From NCBI RefSeq assembly GCF_016894385.1, contig NZ_CP069812.1:930001-994000 (forward strand): 64,000 nt of DNA, written 5' to 3'. The stretch is from Cupriavidus oxalaticus (GTDB taxonomy: Bacteria > Pseudomonadota > Gammaproteobacteria > Burkholderiales > Burkholderiaceae). A program made the position numbers and the translations under genes. Below, in pieces: positions 1 to 8,819 of the stretch. The first letter of the stretch is position 1. The number at the start of each line of letters is the position of its first letter. The notes under the pieces were generated by a model. It was given only the letters and a program-made list of their open reading frames with translations. It made no database searches and was not told the origin of the DNA.

Positions 1-2309
1 ACAGCGGTGATGCACCGCAACATGCCCCGAACAGTCCTGAAGCGCAACTGCGCCTCGCTGCACTGGAATACCACCGCAGTCCCACCAAGGGAAAGATCCA
101 GGTCACCGCGACCAAGGCGCTGTCCAACCAGCGCGACCTGTCGCTGGCCTACTCGCCGGGCGTCGCGTACGCCTGCGAGGAGATCGCGAAGGATCCCGCC
201 ACCGCCGCCGAATACACCTCGCGCGCCAACCTGGTGGCGGTGGTGACCAACGGCACCGCCGTGCTGGGCCTGGGCGACATCGGCCCGCTGGCCGGCAAGC
301 CGGTGATGGAGGGCAAGGGCTGCCTGTTCAAGAAGTTCGCCGGCATCGATGTGTTCGACATCGAGCTCGACGCACGCGACCCGGACAAGATCGTCGAGAT
401 CGTCGCCGCGCTGGAGCCCACGCTGGGCGGCGTGAACCTGGAAGACATCAAGGCGCCGGAATGCTTCTACATCGAGCAGAAGCTGCGCGAGCGCATGAAC
501 ATCCCCGTCTTCCATGATGACCAGCATGGCACCGCCATTATTTCGACGGCGGCGCTGCTCAATGGCCTGAAGGTGGTTGGCAAGGATGTCGCCAAAGTGA
601 AGCTGGCCGTGTCCGGCGCCGGCGCGGCGGCGATTGCATGCCTGGACACCATGGTGAGCCTGGGCGTGAAGCGCGAGAACATCTCGGTGGTGGACTCCAA
701 GGGCGTGATCTACGTTGGCCGCGACGCCAACATGGAAGCCAACAAGGCCCGCTACGCGCAGGACACCTCGGCGCGCACGCTGGCCGACATCGTCAAGGGC
801 GCCGACGTCTTCCTGGGCTGCTCGACCGCCGGCGTGCTGACCGGCGACATGGTCAAGACCATGGCCGACAAGCCCATCATCCTGGCGCTGGCCAACCCCG
901 AGCCGGAAATCCGCCCGGAAGTGGCCAAGGCCGCGCGCCCGGACTGCATCATCGCGACCGGCCGTTCGGACTATCCGAACCAGGTCAACAACGTGCTGTG
1001 CTTCCCGTACATCTTCCGCGGCGCGCTCGATTGCGGCGCGACCAAGATCACGGAAGCGATGAAGCTGGCCTGCGTGAAGGCGATCGCCGAGCTGGCCGAA
1101 GCCGAGCTGAACGATGCCGTGGCTGCCGCCTACGGTGGCCGCGAGCTGAAGTTCGGTCCCGACTACATCATCCCGACGCCGTTCGACCAGCGCCTGATCG
1201 AGAAGATCGCGCCGGCGGTGGCCAAGGCCGCTGAAGAGTCCGGCGTGGCCACGCGCCCGATCCAGGACCTGGAGGCGTATCGCCAGCAGCTGTCGACCTA
1301 CGTCTACCACACCGGCCTGATCATGAAGCCGGTGTTCTCCGCCGCCAAGGCCGCGCCCAAGCGCGTCGCCTACGCCGAGGGCGAGGAAGAACGCGTGCTG
1401 CGCGCGGTGCAGAGCGTGGTCGACGAAGGGCTGGCACGCCCGACCCTGATCGGCCGTCCGCACGTGATCCAGATGCGCATCGAGAAGGCCGGCCTGCGTC
1501 TGAAGGCCGGCGTGGACTTCGATCTGGTCAACCCGGAAGAAGACCCGCGCTACCGCGCCTACCACGAGGCCTACCACGCGCTGCGCGGCCGCGATGGCGT
1601 CACGCCCGACATGGCCAAGGTGGCGCTGCGCCGCTCCAACACGCTGATCGGCACCATGCTGATGCACATGGGCGACGCCGACGCGCTGCTGTGCGGCACC
1701 GTGGGCCGCTTCGAGGCGCACCTGGAGCATGTGCGCGACGTGATCGGCCTGGCGCCGGGTGCCAAGGTGTTCGCGGCGATGAACGCGCTGATGCTGGAAA
1801 AGTACACGCTGTTCATCACCGACACCTTCGTCAACGACGATCCCACCGCGGAAGAGCTGGCGGCGATCGCGCAGCTGGCCGCCGAGGAGATCAGGCGCTT
1901 CGGCCTGCATCCCAAGGCCGCGTTGATGTCGCACTCGATGTTCGGCTCGTCGACCCGTCCGTCCGCGCGCAAGATGCGCGAGGCTGCCGCGATTTTGGCC
2001 AAGGCGGCACCGCACCTGGAAGTGGAAGGCGAGATGCAGGGCGACGCCGCCCTGGACGAAGACGTGCGCCGCCACTTCCTGCCGTCGACCCAGCTGGCCG
2101 GCAGCGCCAACCTGCTGGTCATGCCGACGCTGGACGCCGCCAACATCGCCTTCAACCTGCTCAAGATCACGGGCGGGCAGGGCGTGACGGTGGGCCCGAT
2201 CCTGCTGGGCGCGGCCAAGCCGGTGCATATCCTGAACCCGCAGGCGACCACGCGCCGCATCGTCAACATGACGGCGGTGGCGGTGGCGGAGTGCAATGCC
2301 ACCCGCTGA
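1..2309 (+). CDS. maeB: NADP-dependent malic enzyme with C-terminal phosphotransacetylase-like domain (5' end cut)
   Basis: Oxidatively decarboxylates malate to pyruvate, making NADPH in the cytoplasm. The reading frame is open from base 3, so only the first few residues lie outside the window; 768 codons are visible, close to the usual length of about 760-770 for MaeB. The N-terminal malic domain contains YSPGVAYAC, and a Rossmann motif [12 protein letters not shown] follows near residue 205. From about residue 425 to the end the protein resembles phosphate acetyltransferase ([13 protein letters not shown] onward), the hallmark of the large MaeB class. In that class the C-terminal domain is thought to be regulatory (acetyl-CoA sensing) rather than catalytic. 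A strong terminator follows the stop codon. Identity is secure; the exact start is not visible. Confidence 0.96.
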   Translation, partial: SGDAPQHAPNSPEAQLRLAALEYHRSPTKGKIQVTATKALSNQRDLSLAYSPGVAYACEEIAKDPATAAEYTSRANLVAVVTNGTAVLGLGDIGPLAGKPVMEGKGCLFKKFAGIDVFDIELDARDPDKIVEIVAALEPTLGGVNLEDIKAPECFYIEQKLRERMNIPVFHDDQHGTAIISTAALLNGLKVVGKDVAKVKLAVSGAGAAAIACLDTMVSLGVKRENISVVDSKGVIYVGRDANMEANKARYAQDTSARTLADIVKGADVFLGCSTAGVLTGDMVKTMADKPIILALANPEPEIRPEVAKAARPDCIIATGRSDYPNQVNNVLCFPYIFRGALDCGATKITEAMKLACVKAIAELAEAELNDAVAAAYGGRELKFGPDYIIPTPFDQRLIEKIAPAVAKAAEESGVATRPIQDLEAYRQQLSTYVYHTGLIMKPVFSAAKAAPKRVAYAEGEEERVLRAVQSVVDEGLARPTLIGRPHVIQMRIEKAGLRLKAGVDFDLVNPEEDPRYRAYHEAYHALRGRDGVTPDMAKVALRRSNTLIGTMLMHMGDADALLCGTVGRFEAHLEHVRDVIGLAPGAKVFAAMNALMLEKYTLFITDTFVNDDPTAEELAAIAQLAAEEIRRFGLHPKAALMSHSMFGSSTRPSARKMREAAAILAKAAPHLEVEGEMQGDAALDEDVRRHFLPSTQLAGSANLLVMPTLDAANIAFNLLKITGGQGVTVGPILLGAAKPVHILNPQATTRRIVNMTAVAVAECNATR

Positions 2310-2347
2310 TGCGGTGAGAGGGTAGTTGCCTGGCGTAGCGCCAGGAT

Positions 2348-2380
2348 GCAAAAGGCCGGGTCATCGACCCGGCCTTTTGC
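2348..2380 (+). terminator. Rho-independent terminator of maeB
   Basis: A perfect 14-bp stem (GCAAAAGGCCGGGT with its complement) encloses a 5-nt loop, and the 3' arm carries TTTT. It lies 39 bases after the maeB stop and reads as a terminator in both directions, so it may also stop the minus-strand gene that ends at 2431. Confidence 0.9.
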
Positions 2381-2430
2381 TTGATGCTGCCCTGCCGCAC
2401 GGCAAGCGCGGCAGGCATTCGGTGCGGTGG

Positions 2431-2676
2431 CTATTGCAGCACGTTGTACTGCTCGCGCATGACCACGATGATGGACTTGGCGGCGGCCAGCTGGGTGTCG
2501 AGGTTTTCGACGTATTCCTGTCGAAAATCGACCTCGGCGCTCCAGTTGCATCCGGTGTGGTCAGGCTGGTGCATTCGCACCGCGTGCAGCTCGCATTCGC
2601 CGCACTCGGGGTTGTTGTCGAGGCACTGGTTCAGGATGGCCATCAATTCGGATCGCGTCTTCGCATATCGCCGCAT
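2431..2676 (-). CDS. Small Cys-containing hypothetical protein, 81 aa
   Basis: I do not recognise the family. The 81-residue protein has a four-residue-spaced cysteine cluster (NPECGECELHAVR) and a further Cys in HTGCNW, giving a possible metal-binding or redox site. The rest is charged and soluble, with no signal peptide or membrane segment. The start is supported by an AGAGGTG ribosome binding site upstream of the ATG. It stands alone between converging maeB and the porin terminator. The balanced composition, unlike the Arg/Pro-rich frames seen in antisense reading, argues that it is a real gene. Confidence 0.65.
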   Translation of the reverse strand: MRRYAKTRSELMAILNQCLDNNPECGECELHAVRMHQPDHTGCNWSAEVDFRQEYVENLDTQLAAAKSIIVVMREQYNVLQ

Positions 2677-2861
2677 GAGTCACCTCTCAAGGATGGAGTT
2701 TTGAGGCCTGGAACACCAATCTAGGTAGCGCAAGTTGACGCTTCCAATTGAATCCCGCTATGGAGCGAAGGTTTCCGATCCGCGCGGGGGGCTTGGCATC
2801 TAATGGCGCAGCGCAGCATTCGGTTGATGTTTTCCTGCTGCAAGTGATGGGTGCAACTGCA

Positions 2862-2887
2862 ATAAAAAGCCCGCCGGAAGGGCGGGC
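2862..2887 (-). terminator. Rho-independent terminator of the porin gene
   Basis: On the minus strand, GCCCGCC and GGCGGGC pair around a short loop and are followed by TTTTTATT. It lies 31 bases beyond the porin stop codon. Confidence 0.9.
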
Positions 2888-2917
2888 ATCAGGACTGCGG
2901 ATGAGCCGGTTACGCCA

Positions 2918-3985
2918 TCAGAACTTGTGGCGCACGCCCACGCCGAAGGTATCGCCGTGCTCGATGCCGGTGATCTTGTCGTAGTAGTAGGCGGCGTACA
3001 CGTCGGTACGCTTGGACAGGTTGTAGTCGTAGGCCACCGCGAAGGTGTTGCGCTTGAAGTCGCCCAGCGAGTTGTCGACCTTGCCGTAGGCGTAGGAGGC
3101 CAGCAGGCTGCCGGCGCCGATGGGCACGGAGGCGCCGAACTGTCCGTCGATGTGCTTGGTGTCGCCCGACGGCGCGGTGGTGGCGCGGGTCTTGATGTAC
3201 TGGCCCTGCGCGAACAGCTTGACCACCTTGAAGTCATAGGACAGGCCCAGCTGGGCGGCGTCCTGGCGCGACAGGCCGGCGTCGGACATGTCGGTCGGCA
3301 CGTTGTTGAAGCGCACCTGCTGGTAGGCAACGGTGGCCGCGAACGGGCCGCTGAAGTACATCAGGTTGCCGCCCCACTTGTTCTTGCCCGCGGCGCCGGC
3401 TTGCTCGCCGAACGAGTACATGATGTTGGCGGTCAGGCCACCGAAGTTCGGCGTGGAGTAAAGCACCGAGTTGTTCCAGCCCGAATCGCCGATGATGCCA
3501 GGATCCACCACCGCGCCGCTGGTCGCGCCGAAGTAGGTGTGGAAGATCGTCGGCGAGAACACGTACGAGTCGATCAGCGGGTTGAACAGGATGGTCGACA
3601 CGAAGTACGGCGTGGTGTTGCGGCCCAGCTTGATCGTGCCGGCCTTGTCGTTCTGCAGGCCGACGTAGGCATTGCGGCTGAACATCGAGTCGCCGGTGAA
3701 GCGGCCGCTGTTGCCGCTGTCGGTACGGAAGAAGCCGTTCAGGTCGAAGATGGCCTTGGTGCCGCCACCCAGATCCTCGGTGCCCTTGATACCCCAGTAA
3801 GACGTCTGCATCCCGCCCGAATTGGCGACCCATGCGCGCTCGCCCACACCCGGGCTCTTGACCGCACCGACGAACATGTCGGCCTGGCCGTACAGCGTCA
3901 CGCTGGACTGGGCCATGGCCGTGCCGGAAAGAAGGGTAGCCGCTACCGCCGCCAGCTTCAGTGCCGGCTTGTACTGCTTCTGCAT
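2918..3985 (-). CDS. Outer membrane porin (Gram-negative porin family of beta-proteobacteria)
   Basis: A 355-residue trimeric-type general porin that would let small hydrophilic or anionic solutes cross the outer membrane. The N-terminus is a signal peptide (MQKQYKPALKLAAVAATLL, cleavage expected after AMA), and the mature protein starts SSVTLYGQADMF, typical of Omp32-like porins. The C-terminus ends in Phe (GVRHKF), the signal for outer-membrane insertion. Alternating hydrophobic/polar stretches and Gly-rich turns fit a 16-strand barrel. It is transcribed singly, with its own terminator. A promoter should lie in the AT-richer stretch 3986-4165; a TATAAC-like -10 is visible there on the minus strand. 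Substrate cannot be inferred, although the neighbours are purine catabolic genes. Confidence 0.95.
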   Translation of the reverse strand: MQKQYKPALKLAAVAATLLSGTAMAQSSVTLYGQADMFVGAVKSPGVGERAWVANSGGMQTSYWGIKGTEDLGGGTKAIFDLNGFFRTDSGNSGRFTGDSMFSRNAYVGLQNDKAGTIKLGRNTTPYFVSTILFNPLIDSYVFSPTIFHTYFGATSGAVVDPGIIGDSGWNNSVLYSTPNFGGLTANIMYSFGEQAGAAGKNKWGGNLMYFSGPFAATVAYQQVRFNNVPTDMSDAGLSRQDAAQLGLSYDFKVVKLFAQGQYIKTRATTAPSGDTKHIDGQFGASVPIGAGSLLASYAYGKVDNSLGDFKRNTFAVAYDYNLSKRTDVYAAYYYDKITGIEHGDTFGVGVRHKF

Positions 3986-4165
3986 GTTTAAGACCTCCGT
4001 GGTTTCGAATCCTGCTTGGAACGTTGTGTACTGGGTCCCTGTCGGGTTCTTTTAATGTCTTTGTGCTTTTATTCGTGCCGCCTGGCTTTGGCTCGGTGTG
4101 GTGTTGCTTGGGTGCCGGCGGCATCGGGTACAGCGTTTTTTGTTATACAGGTGACGCTTTTTTTC

Positions 4166-4684
4166 TCAGGCGGATACTAAGTCGTCAAGACGGAACTGCG
4201 CAATGCGATGGATCTGGTTGATGCACGTTTGCAACTCTTCTTTCGGCGAGTTTTCTACGCGGCGCGCGAACTCCGCGATGATCCCGTGGCGGTCGTAGCC
4301 GCGCACGGCGAGGATGAACGGAAAGCCGAACTTCCGGTTGTACGCGGCATTGAGCGCCTGCAGGCGATCGAACTCTTCCGGCGTGCACAGGTTCAGGCCC
4401 GCGCCGCTTTGCTCGCGCGTGGATTCGGCGGTCAGTTCGCCGCGCACCGCGGCCTTGCCGGCGAGCTCGGGGTGGGCGCGCACCAGCTTCAACTGCGCGG
4501 CCTCGCCGGCGTCATCCACGGCGCTGCGCAGCGCCTGCGCCAGCGCGGCGGCATCGGCAAAGGGGCGTTGCGTGGCAGCGGCCTCGGCGAACCACGGCGA
4601 ATGTTCATAGATGCCGCCCAGCACCTGCACGAATTCCGCGACAGGCATGGTGTTGAGTTGGGCGAGGGTGTAGGTCTGGCTCAT
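4166..4684 (-). CDS. uraD: 2-oxo-4-hydroxy-4-carboxy-5-ureidoimidazoline (OHCU) decarboxylase
   Basis: Converts OHCU to S-allantoin, the third step of urate breakdown after PuuD and UraH. The 172-residue length matches single-domain UraD. Recognisable features are HSPWFAEAA near the N-terminus, HPELAGKAA in the middle (the HPDLAGK-type family motif) and KFGFPFILAVRGYDR with the following RVENSPKEE segment. It is the last gene of the minus-strand run permease-puuE-uraD and starts 12 bases after the puuE stop, so co-transcription is likely. Confidence 0.95.
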   Translation of the reverse strand: MSQTYTLAQLNTMPVAEFVQVLGGIYEHSPWFAEAAATQRPFADAAALAQALRSAVDDAGEAAQLKLVRAHPELAGKAAVRGELTAESTREQSGAGLNLCTPEEFDRLQALNAAYNRKFGFPFILAVRGYDRHGIIAEFARRVENSPKEELQTCINQIHRIAQFRLDDLVSA

Positions 4685-4696
4685 GCTGGATCCGGG

Positions 4697-5641
4697 TTAC
4701 CTGGCGGGCGTGTAGGGGTGGGTCTCGGCCCAGTGGCGGGCGATGTCGACACGGCGGCAGATCCACACCTTGCTGTGGCCCTGCACGTAGTCGAGGAAGC
4801 GCTGCAGCGCGCGGAAGCGGCCGGGGCGGCCGAGCAGCCGGCAGTGCATGCCGATCGACAGCATCTTGGGGCTGTCCTGTCCTGCGGGATCGCCTTCCTC
4901 GTAGAGGACGTCGAACGCATCCTTCAGGTACTGGAAGAACTGCTCGCCGGTGTTGAAGCCCTGCGGCGTGGCAAAGCGCATGTCGTTCGAGTCCAGCGTG
5001 TACGGCACCACCAGGTGCGGCCTCTTCGCGCCACCGGTGACTTCCACTTCGGTCCAGAAGGGCAGGTCGTCGCCGTAGTAGTCGGAGTCGTACAGCAAGC
5101 CGCCGTGCTCGACGACAAGCCGGCGCGTGTTGGGGCTGTCGCGGCCGGTGTACCAGCCCAGCGGCAGTTCGCCGGTCAGCTCCTTGATGATCTGCATGCC
5201 GATGCGCATATGCTCGCGCTCGGTGGCTTCGTCCATGTTCTGGTAGTGGATCCAGCGCCAGCCGTGGCAGGCGATCTCGTGACCCAGCTCGACGAAGGCG
5301 CGGGTCAGTTCGGGATGGCGCTGCAGCGCCATCGACACGCCGAAGATGGTCAGCGGCAGGCCGCGCTTCTCGAACTCGCGCAGGATGCGCCAGACGCCGG
5401 CGCGCGAGCCGTATTCATAGATGCCCTCCATGCTCATATGGCGGTCGGGATAGGCCGCGGCGCCGACGATCTCGGAGAGGAACTGCTCGGAGGCGGCGTC
5501 GCCGTGCAGCACGCAGTTCTCGCCGCCTTCTTCATAGTTGAGGACGAACTGCACGGCGATGCGCGCGCCGCCCGGCCAGCGGGCGTGCGGCGGCCGGGCG
5601 CCGTAACCGATGAGATCGCGTGGATAGTTCTCTGTTGTCAT
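4697..5641 (-). CDS. puuE: Allantoinase of the polysaccharide-deacetylase (PuuE) type
   Basis: Hydrolyses allantoin to allantoate. The 314-residue protein has the NodB/polysaccharide deacetylase fold expected for the metal-independent PuuE allantoinases: YGSRAGVWRIL, HEIACHGWRWIHYQN and GWYTGRDSPNTRRL are all present. I chose the start MTTENYPRDLIGYG because family similarity begins there; an in-frame ATG 22 codons upstream would add an unlikely Arg-rich leader. It lies between the NCS2 permease (111 bases upstream) and uraD. Genes for allantoate breakdown are not seen nearby. Confidence 0.93.
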   Translation of the reverse strand: MTTENYPRDLIGYGARPPHARWPGGARIAVQFVLNYEEGGENCVLHGDAASEQFLSEIVGAAAYPDRHMSMEGIYEYGSRAGVWRILREFEKRGLPLTIFGVSMALQRHPELTRAFVELGHEIACHGWRWIHYQNMDEATEREHMRIGMQIIKELTGELPLGWYTGRDSPNTRRLVVEHGGLLYDSDYYGDDLPFWTEVEVTGGAKRPHLVVPYTLDSNDMRFATPQGFNTGEQFFQYLKDAFDVLYEEGDPAGQDSPKMLSIGMHCRLLGRPGRFRALQRFLDYVQGHSKVWICRRVDIARHWAETHPYTPAR

Positions 5642-5752
5642 GGTCGTTGCTTGCTTCAGGGAGAACCGTCCGGGCCGCGGCGCGTGCAAGCGCCGTTGAC
5701 TGTGCAATGAGCGTGCCAGTCACTGGCCCGGCGGCGTACTTCGATATAACCG

Positions 5753-7159
5753 TTACTCGGTGCCGTGCGAATTGGCGGCGGCGTTGCGCATCGCTTCTTC
5801 GCGCGACTGGATGCCGTTGTAGAACAGGTTCAGCGCCACGGCCACGATCGTGCCGAGCACGATGCCGCTGTGGGTGAAGGGGTCGGTCCACTTCGGCAGA
5901 TACTGGAAGAACGTCGGTGCCAGCGTCGGGATCATGCCGAAGCCGATCGAGATGGCGACGATGAACAGGTTGTGGCGGTTGCGGTTGAAATCGCACGAGC
6001 CCAGGATGCGGATGCCGGTGGCGGCCACCATGCCGAACATCACGATGCCGGCGCCGCCGAGCACGAACTGCGGCACCGAGGCCACCACGTGGGCCATCTT
6101 GGGGAACAGGCCGAAGGCGATCAGGATCAGGCCGCCGGCCGCGGCCACGTAGCGCGAGCGCACGCCGGTCACGGTGACCAGGCCCACGTTCTGCGAGAAC
6201 GAGGTGTACGGGAAGGTGTTGAAGATGCCGCCGATCACGGTGCCCAGGCCGTCGGCGCGCAGGCCGCGGGTCAGGTCGTCGTTGCTCAGCTTCTTGCCGG
6301 TGATGTCCGACAGCGCCAGGAACATGCCGGTCGATTCCACCAGCGTGATCAGCATGACGATGCACATCGACAGGATCGCGGTTACCTCGAAGGTCGGAAT
6401 GCCGAAGTGCAGCGGCGTGATGACGGCGACGAAGCTGGCTTCATCCAGGCCTTCGAACGAGACCTTGCCCATGCCCATCGCCACCAGCGTACCGATGATG
6501 ATGCCCAGCAGCACCGCGCAGTTGGCAACCAGGCCGCGGCCGTACTTGGTCAGCAGCAGGATGGTCACCAGCGTCAGCCCGGCGATGCCGAGGTTGGTCA
6601 GGTCGCCGTAGGCGAGGTTGGGCACTTCCTTAGCCACGCCGTCGATCACCGCGCGCGTGGTGGGCTGGCCGCCGGCCGCCCAGTTGATGCCGACGCGCAT
6701 CAGCGACACGCCGATCAGCGTGATCACCGTGCCGGTCACCACCGGCGGGAACAAGCCGAGCATGCGCCCCATCATCGGCGAAATCAGCATGCCGAAGATC
6801 CCTGACGCGATCACCGCCCCGTAGATGCCGAGCAGGCCGACGTTGGGATCGGTGCCGATGGCGATCATCGGCGCCACCGAGGCAAAGGTCACGCCCATCA
6901 TCACGGGCAGGCGGATGCCGAATTTCCAGAAGCCGATCGCCTGGATCAGCGTGGCCAGGCCCGCGGCGAAGAGGTCGGCGTTGATCAGGAAAGCCAGCTG
7001 GTCCTTGGGCAGCTTGAGCGCGCCGCCAACGATCAGGGGTACGGCAACCGTGCCGGCGTACATCACCAGAACGTGCTGCAAACCAAGCGCGAGCAGGCGC
7101 CCTGAAGGCAAACGCTCGTTGGTGAGGTCCGTGGGGACCGTGGTGCTTGCGGAATTCAT
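5753..7159 (-). CDS. NCS2-family purine permease (xanthine/uric acid type)
   Basis: A 468-residue inner-membrane transporter of the nucleobase-cation symporter-2 family, predicted to import xanthine or urate for the surrounding enzymes. The sequence is highly hydrophobic with 12-14 predicted membrane segments. It starts with LALGLQHVLVMYAGTVAVPL and includes LPVMMGVTFASVAPMIAIG and TALSMCIVM-like helices, as in UacT/PbuX proteins. The ATG at 7159 is preceded by GGAGAGGAGACGCACCA, a strong ribosome binding site. The gap upstream (7160-7355) holds an 8-bp inverted repeat, GCCAGCAA/TTGCTGGC (7217-7238). Whether it carries xanthine, urate or both cannot be told from sequence alone. Confidence 0.92.
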   Translation of the reverse strand: MNSASTTVPTDLTNERLPSGRLLALGLQHVLVMYAGTVAVPLIVGGALKLPKDQLAFLINADLFAAGLATLIQAIGFWKFGIRLPVMMGVTFASVAPMIAIGTDPNVGLLGIYGAVIASGIFGMLISPMMGRMLGLFPPVVTGTVITLIGVSLMRVGINWAAGGQPTTRAVIDGVAKEVPNLAYGDLTNLGIAGLTLVTILLLTKYGRGLVANCAVLLGIIIGTLVAMGMGKVSFEGLDEASFVAVITPLHFGIPTFEVTAILSMCIVMLITLVESTGMFLALSDITGKKLSNDDLTRGLRADGLGTVIGGIFNTFPYTSFSQNVGLVTVTGVRSRYVAAAGGLILIAFGLFPKMAHVVASVPQFVLGGAGIVMFGMVAATGIRILGSCDFNRNRHNLFIVAISIGFGMIPTLAPTFFQYLPKWTDPFTHSGIVLGTIVAVALNLFYNGIQSREEAMRNAAANSHGTE

Positions 7160-7355
7160 TGGTGCGTCTCCTCTCCTTTGGTTTGATGGGAACGCCACGT
7201 CCGTGCCTGTTCTGTTGCCAGCAATGCGTGTTGCTGGCGTTGTAAATGTTGTTATCGGCGTGCCGTCGCCGCGCTCTCGTTTGCGCTGCCTGGGAGCGTT
7301 GTGGACGGCGGGCAGTCAGGCCTTCTTTTTGCGGGGGCGTGGCGGGAACACCGTG

Positions 7356-8141
7356 CTAGGTGGAGCGGCCTAGTACGCTGCGAAGATCGAAGTTGCCCGG
7401 CTCGTCCGGCTGCACGCGGTCGGCGCAGGCGCCGAGGTGGTGCGCCATGCGCGACTGGGCCAGCGCGGCATCGCCCTGTTCCAGGGCGTCGAGGATTTCC
7501 TCGTGTTCGTCGAACGAGCAGGCGTTGTTGCCCGGGGCTTCCACGCTGGCGATCATCAGCGTGGTGCGCGACACCAGCCGGCGCATCATGTTGACCAGCA
7601 GGGCGTTGCCCGACAGCTCCGCCAGCGCCGTGTGGAATTCGGCGGACAGGCGGATCCATTTGGGGCGGTCGTGCGTCAGGAAGGCCTGGCGCTCGCTGGC
7701 GACCATCTTGCGCAGCGGTGCGATCACGGTCTTCACGTCAGGCATGCCGGCGAGTTTTTCCAGCACCGCGCGCTCCAGCATCTGGCGCAGCTCGAACATG
7801 TCGTGCGCCTCGTCGGTGGAGGGGCTGGCGATAAAGGCGCCGCGGTTGGGTTCCAGGTCGACCATGCCGTCGGCGGCCAGGTGCGACAGCACCTTGCGCA
7901 CGGTGTGCCGCGCGGTGGCATAGATCTCGCAAAGCGAATGCTCGGTGAGCTTGGTGCGCGGCGGCAGCCGGTGCTCCATGATCGCGTCGTAGATCTCGTG
8001 GTACATGCGTTCCTCGACCGAACCCTTGCGTGCGGGCTTCTCCGGCCTGGCGGGCAGGGACCCGGTTGATTCGGCATCGGACATGCCGGTGACACCGGCA
8101 ATCAGCTTCAGGCTCTTGGACATCTTGGCACCAGCAGTCAT
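7356..8141 (-). CDS. GntR-family (FCD domain) transcriptional regulator of the urate genes
   Basis: A winged-helix repressor, 261 residues from the chosen ATG. The HTH covers roughly residues 35-100 (KGSVEERMYHEIYDAIMEH then ATARHTVRKVLSHLAADGM) and an all-helical FCD effector domain follows (DEAHDMFELRQMLERAVLEK; HTALAELSGNALLVNMM). It sits upstream of, and is divergent from, uraH-puuD, and is followed on its own strand by the permease-puuE-uraD genes, so it probably responds to urate or a ureide. No start has a good ribosome binding site: ATGs at 8141, 8123 and 8084 are all possible, while a TTG at 8210 would place the start inside an operator site. TTGT-NN-ACAA sites in front of the gene suggest autoregulation. 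Confidence 0.9.
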   Translation of the reverse strand: MTAGAKMSKSLKLIAGVTGMSDAESTGSLPARPEKPARKGSVEERMYHEIYDAIMEHRLPPRTKLTEHSLCEIYATARHTVRKVLSHLAADGMVDLEPNRGAFIASPSTDEAHDMFELRQMLERAVLEKLAGMPDVKTVIAPLRKMVASERQAFLTHDRPKWIRLSAEFHTALAELSGNALLVNMMRRLVSRTTLMIASVEAPGNNACSFDEHEEILDALEQGDAALAQSRMAHHLGACADRVQPDEPGNFDLRSVLGRST

Positions 8142-8200
8142 GCAATCAGGTCGGTCCGGACTCCGGTAATCCCGTGTATCAGGGACTGGTGATCCGAAAA

Positions 8201-8264
8201 TTGTTGACAATTATTTGGTTGTGGATCCAGAATTGTCAACAAAACCAACTAAGGTTTTCGACAA
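8201..8264. promoter_or_regulatory. Cluster of three TTGT-NN-ACAA operator sites between gntR and uraH
   Basis: TTGTTGACAA at 8201-8210, TTGTCAACAA at 8233-8242 and the one-mismatch TTTTCGACAA at 8255-8264 are seen in the divergent intergenic region. TTGTNNACAA is the type of short palindrome bound by FadR/FCD GntR regulators, and a GntR-FCD gene lies alongside. Spacings of 32 and 22 bases place the sites on one face of the helix. Binding by the neighbouring regulator is inference. Confidence 0.65.
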
Positions 8265-8361
8265 CTCAGGGAAATCCCTGAATTGCCAACCGGGTCGGGC
8301 AGGCGCATTGTCGCCACGCACCAACCCAGCGCCGGGATGCGTTACCAGACGTACCGAGCGG

Positions 8362-8383
8362 GCACCATTCCCACCAATGGTGC
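8362..8383. promoter_or_regulatory. Perfect inverted repeat upstream of uraH
   Basis: GCACCATT and AATGGTGC form an 8-bp perfect inverted repeat with a 6-base spacer, 51 bases before the uraH start. It does not resemble the GntR sites and could be an operator for another regulator or a hairpin in the uraH leader. No function is assigned. Confidence 0.4.
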
Positions 8384-8434
8384 TAGTGAAGGCAGCGGCG
8401 CCCCTCACAACCCAATCGCAAAAGGACAAATACG

Positions 8435-8788
8435 ATGGGACGCTTGACTACCCATGTTCTTGACACCGCTGCCGGCACGCCCGGACAAGGGATGTCGATT
8501 ACTCTCCATAAAATTGTCGACAATCGCCGCGAAACCCTGAAGACCGTGGTCACCAACCACGACGGCCGCTGCGACCAGCCGCTGCTGGAAGGCGCCGACC
8601 TTGCCGCCGGCGTGTACGAACTGGAATTCGCCGCGGGCGACTATTTCCGCGCACAGGGCACCAAGCTGCCCGAGCCGGCTTTCCTGGACGTGGTGCCCCT
8701 GCGCTTCGGCATTGCCGACGTCAACGCGCACTACCACGTGCCGCTCCTGGTTTCGCCCTGGTCGTACTCGACCTACCGCGGCAGCTGA
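8435..8788 (+). CDS. uraH: 5-hydroxyisourate hydrolase (transthyretin-like)
   Basis: Hydrolyses 5-hydroxyisourate, the product of urate oxidation, to OHCU. The 117-residue length and both signatures of the transthyretin-related family are present: HVLDTAAGTPGQGM near the N-terminus and the C-terminal tetrapeptide YRGS. The start is supported by AAAAGGACAAATACG before the ATG. It begins an operon with puuD, 31 bases downstream, and is divergent from the GntR regulator. A further TTGTCGACAA palindrome lies within its coding sequence. The product feeds uraD at 4166-4684 on the opposite strand. Confidence 0.96.
   Translation: MGRLTTHVLDTAAGTPGQGMSITLHKIVDNRRETLKTVVTNHDGRCDQPLLEGADLAAGVYELEFAAGDYFRAQGTKLPEPAFLDVVPLRFGIADVNAHYHVPLLVSPWSYSTYRGS
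8514..8523. promoter_or_regulatory. TTGTCGACAA palindrome inside uraH, possible downstream operator
   Basis: A perfect TTGT-CG-ACAA palindrome (ATTGTCGACAAT when extended) lies about 80 bases into uraH. It matches the sites upstream of the operon and could act as a looping or roadblock operator. It may also be a coincidence, as it encodes part of KIVDNR. Confidence 0.4.
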
Positions 8789-8819
8789 CGCGGTGGCATA
8801 GGGAAACAGGAGACAAGAC

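Noticed and set aside
8142..8210. TTG start for the GntR regulator at 8210
   Set aside because: It would place translation initiation on an operator palindrome and add residues without similarity.
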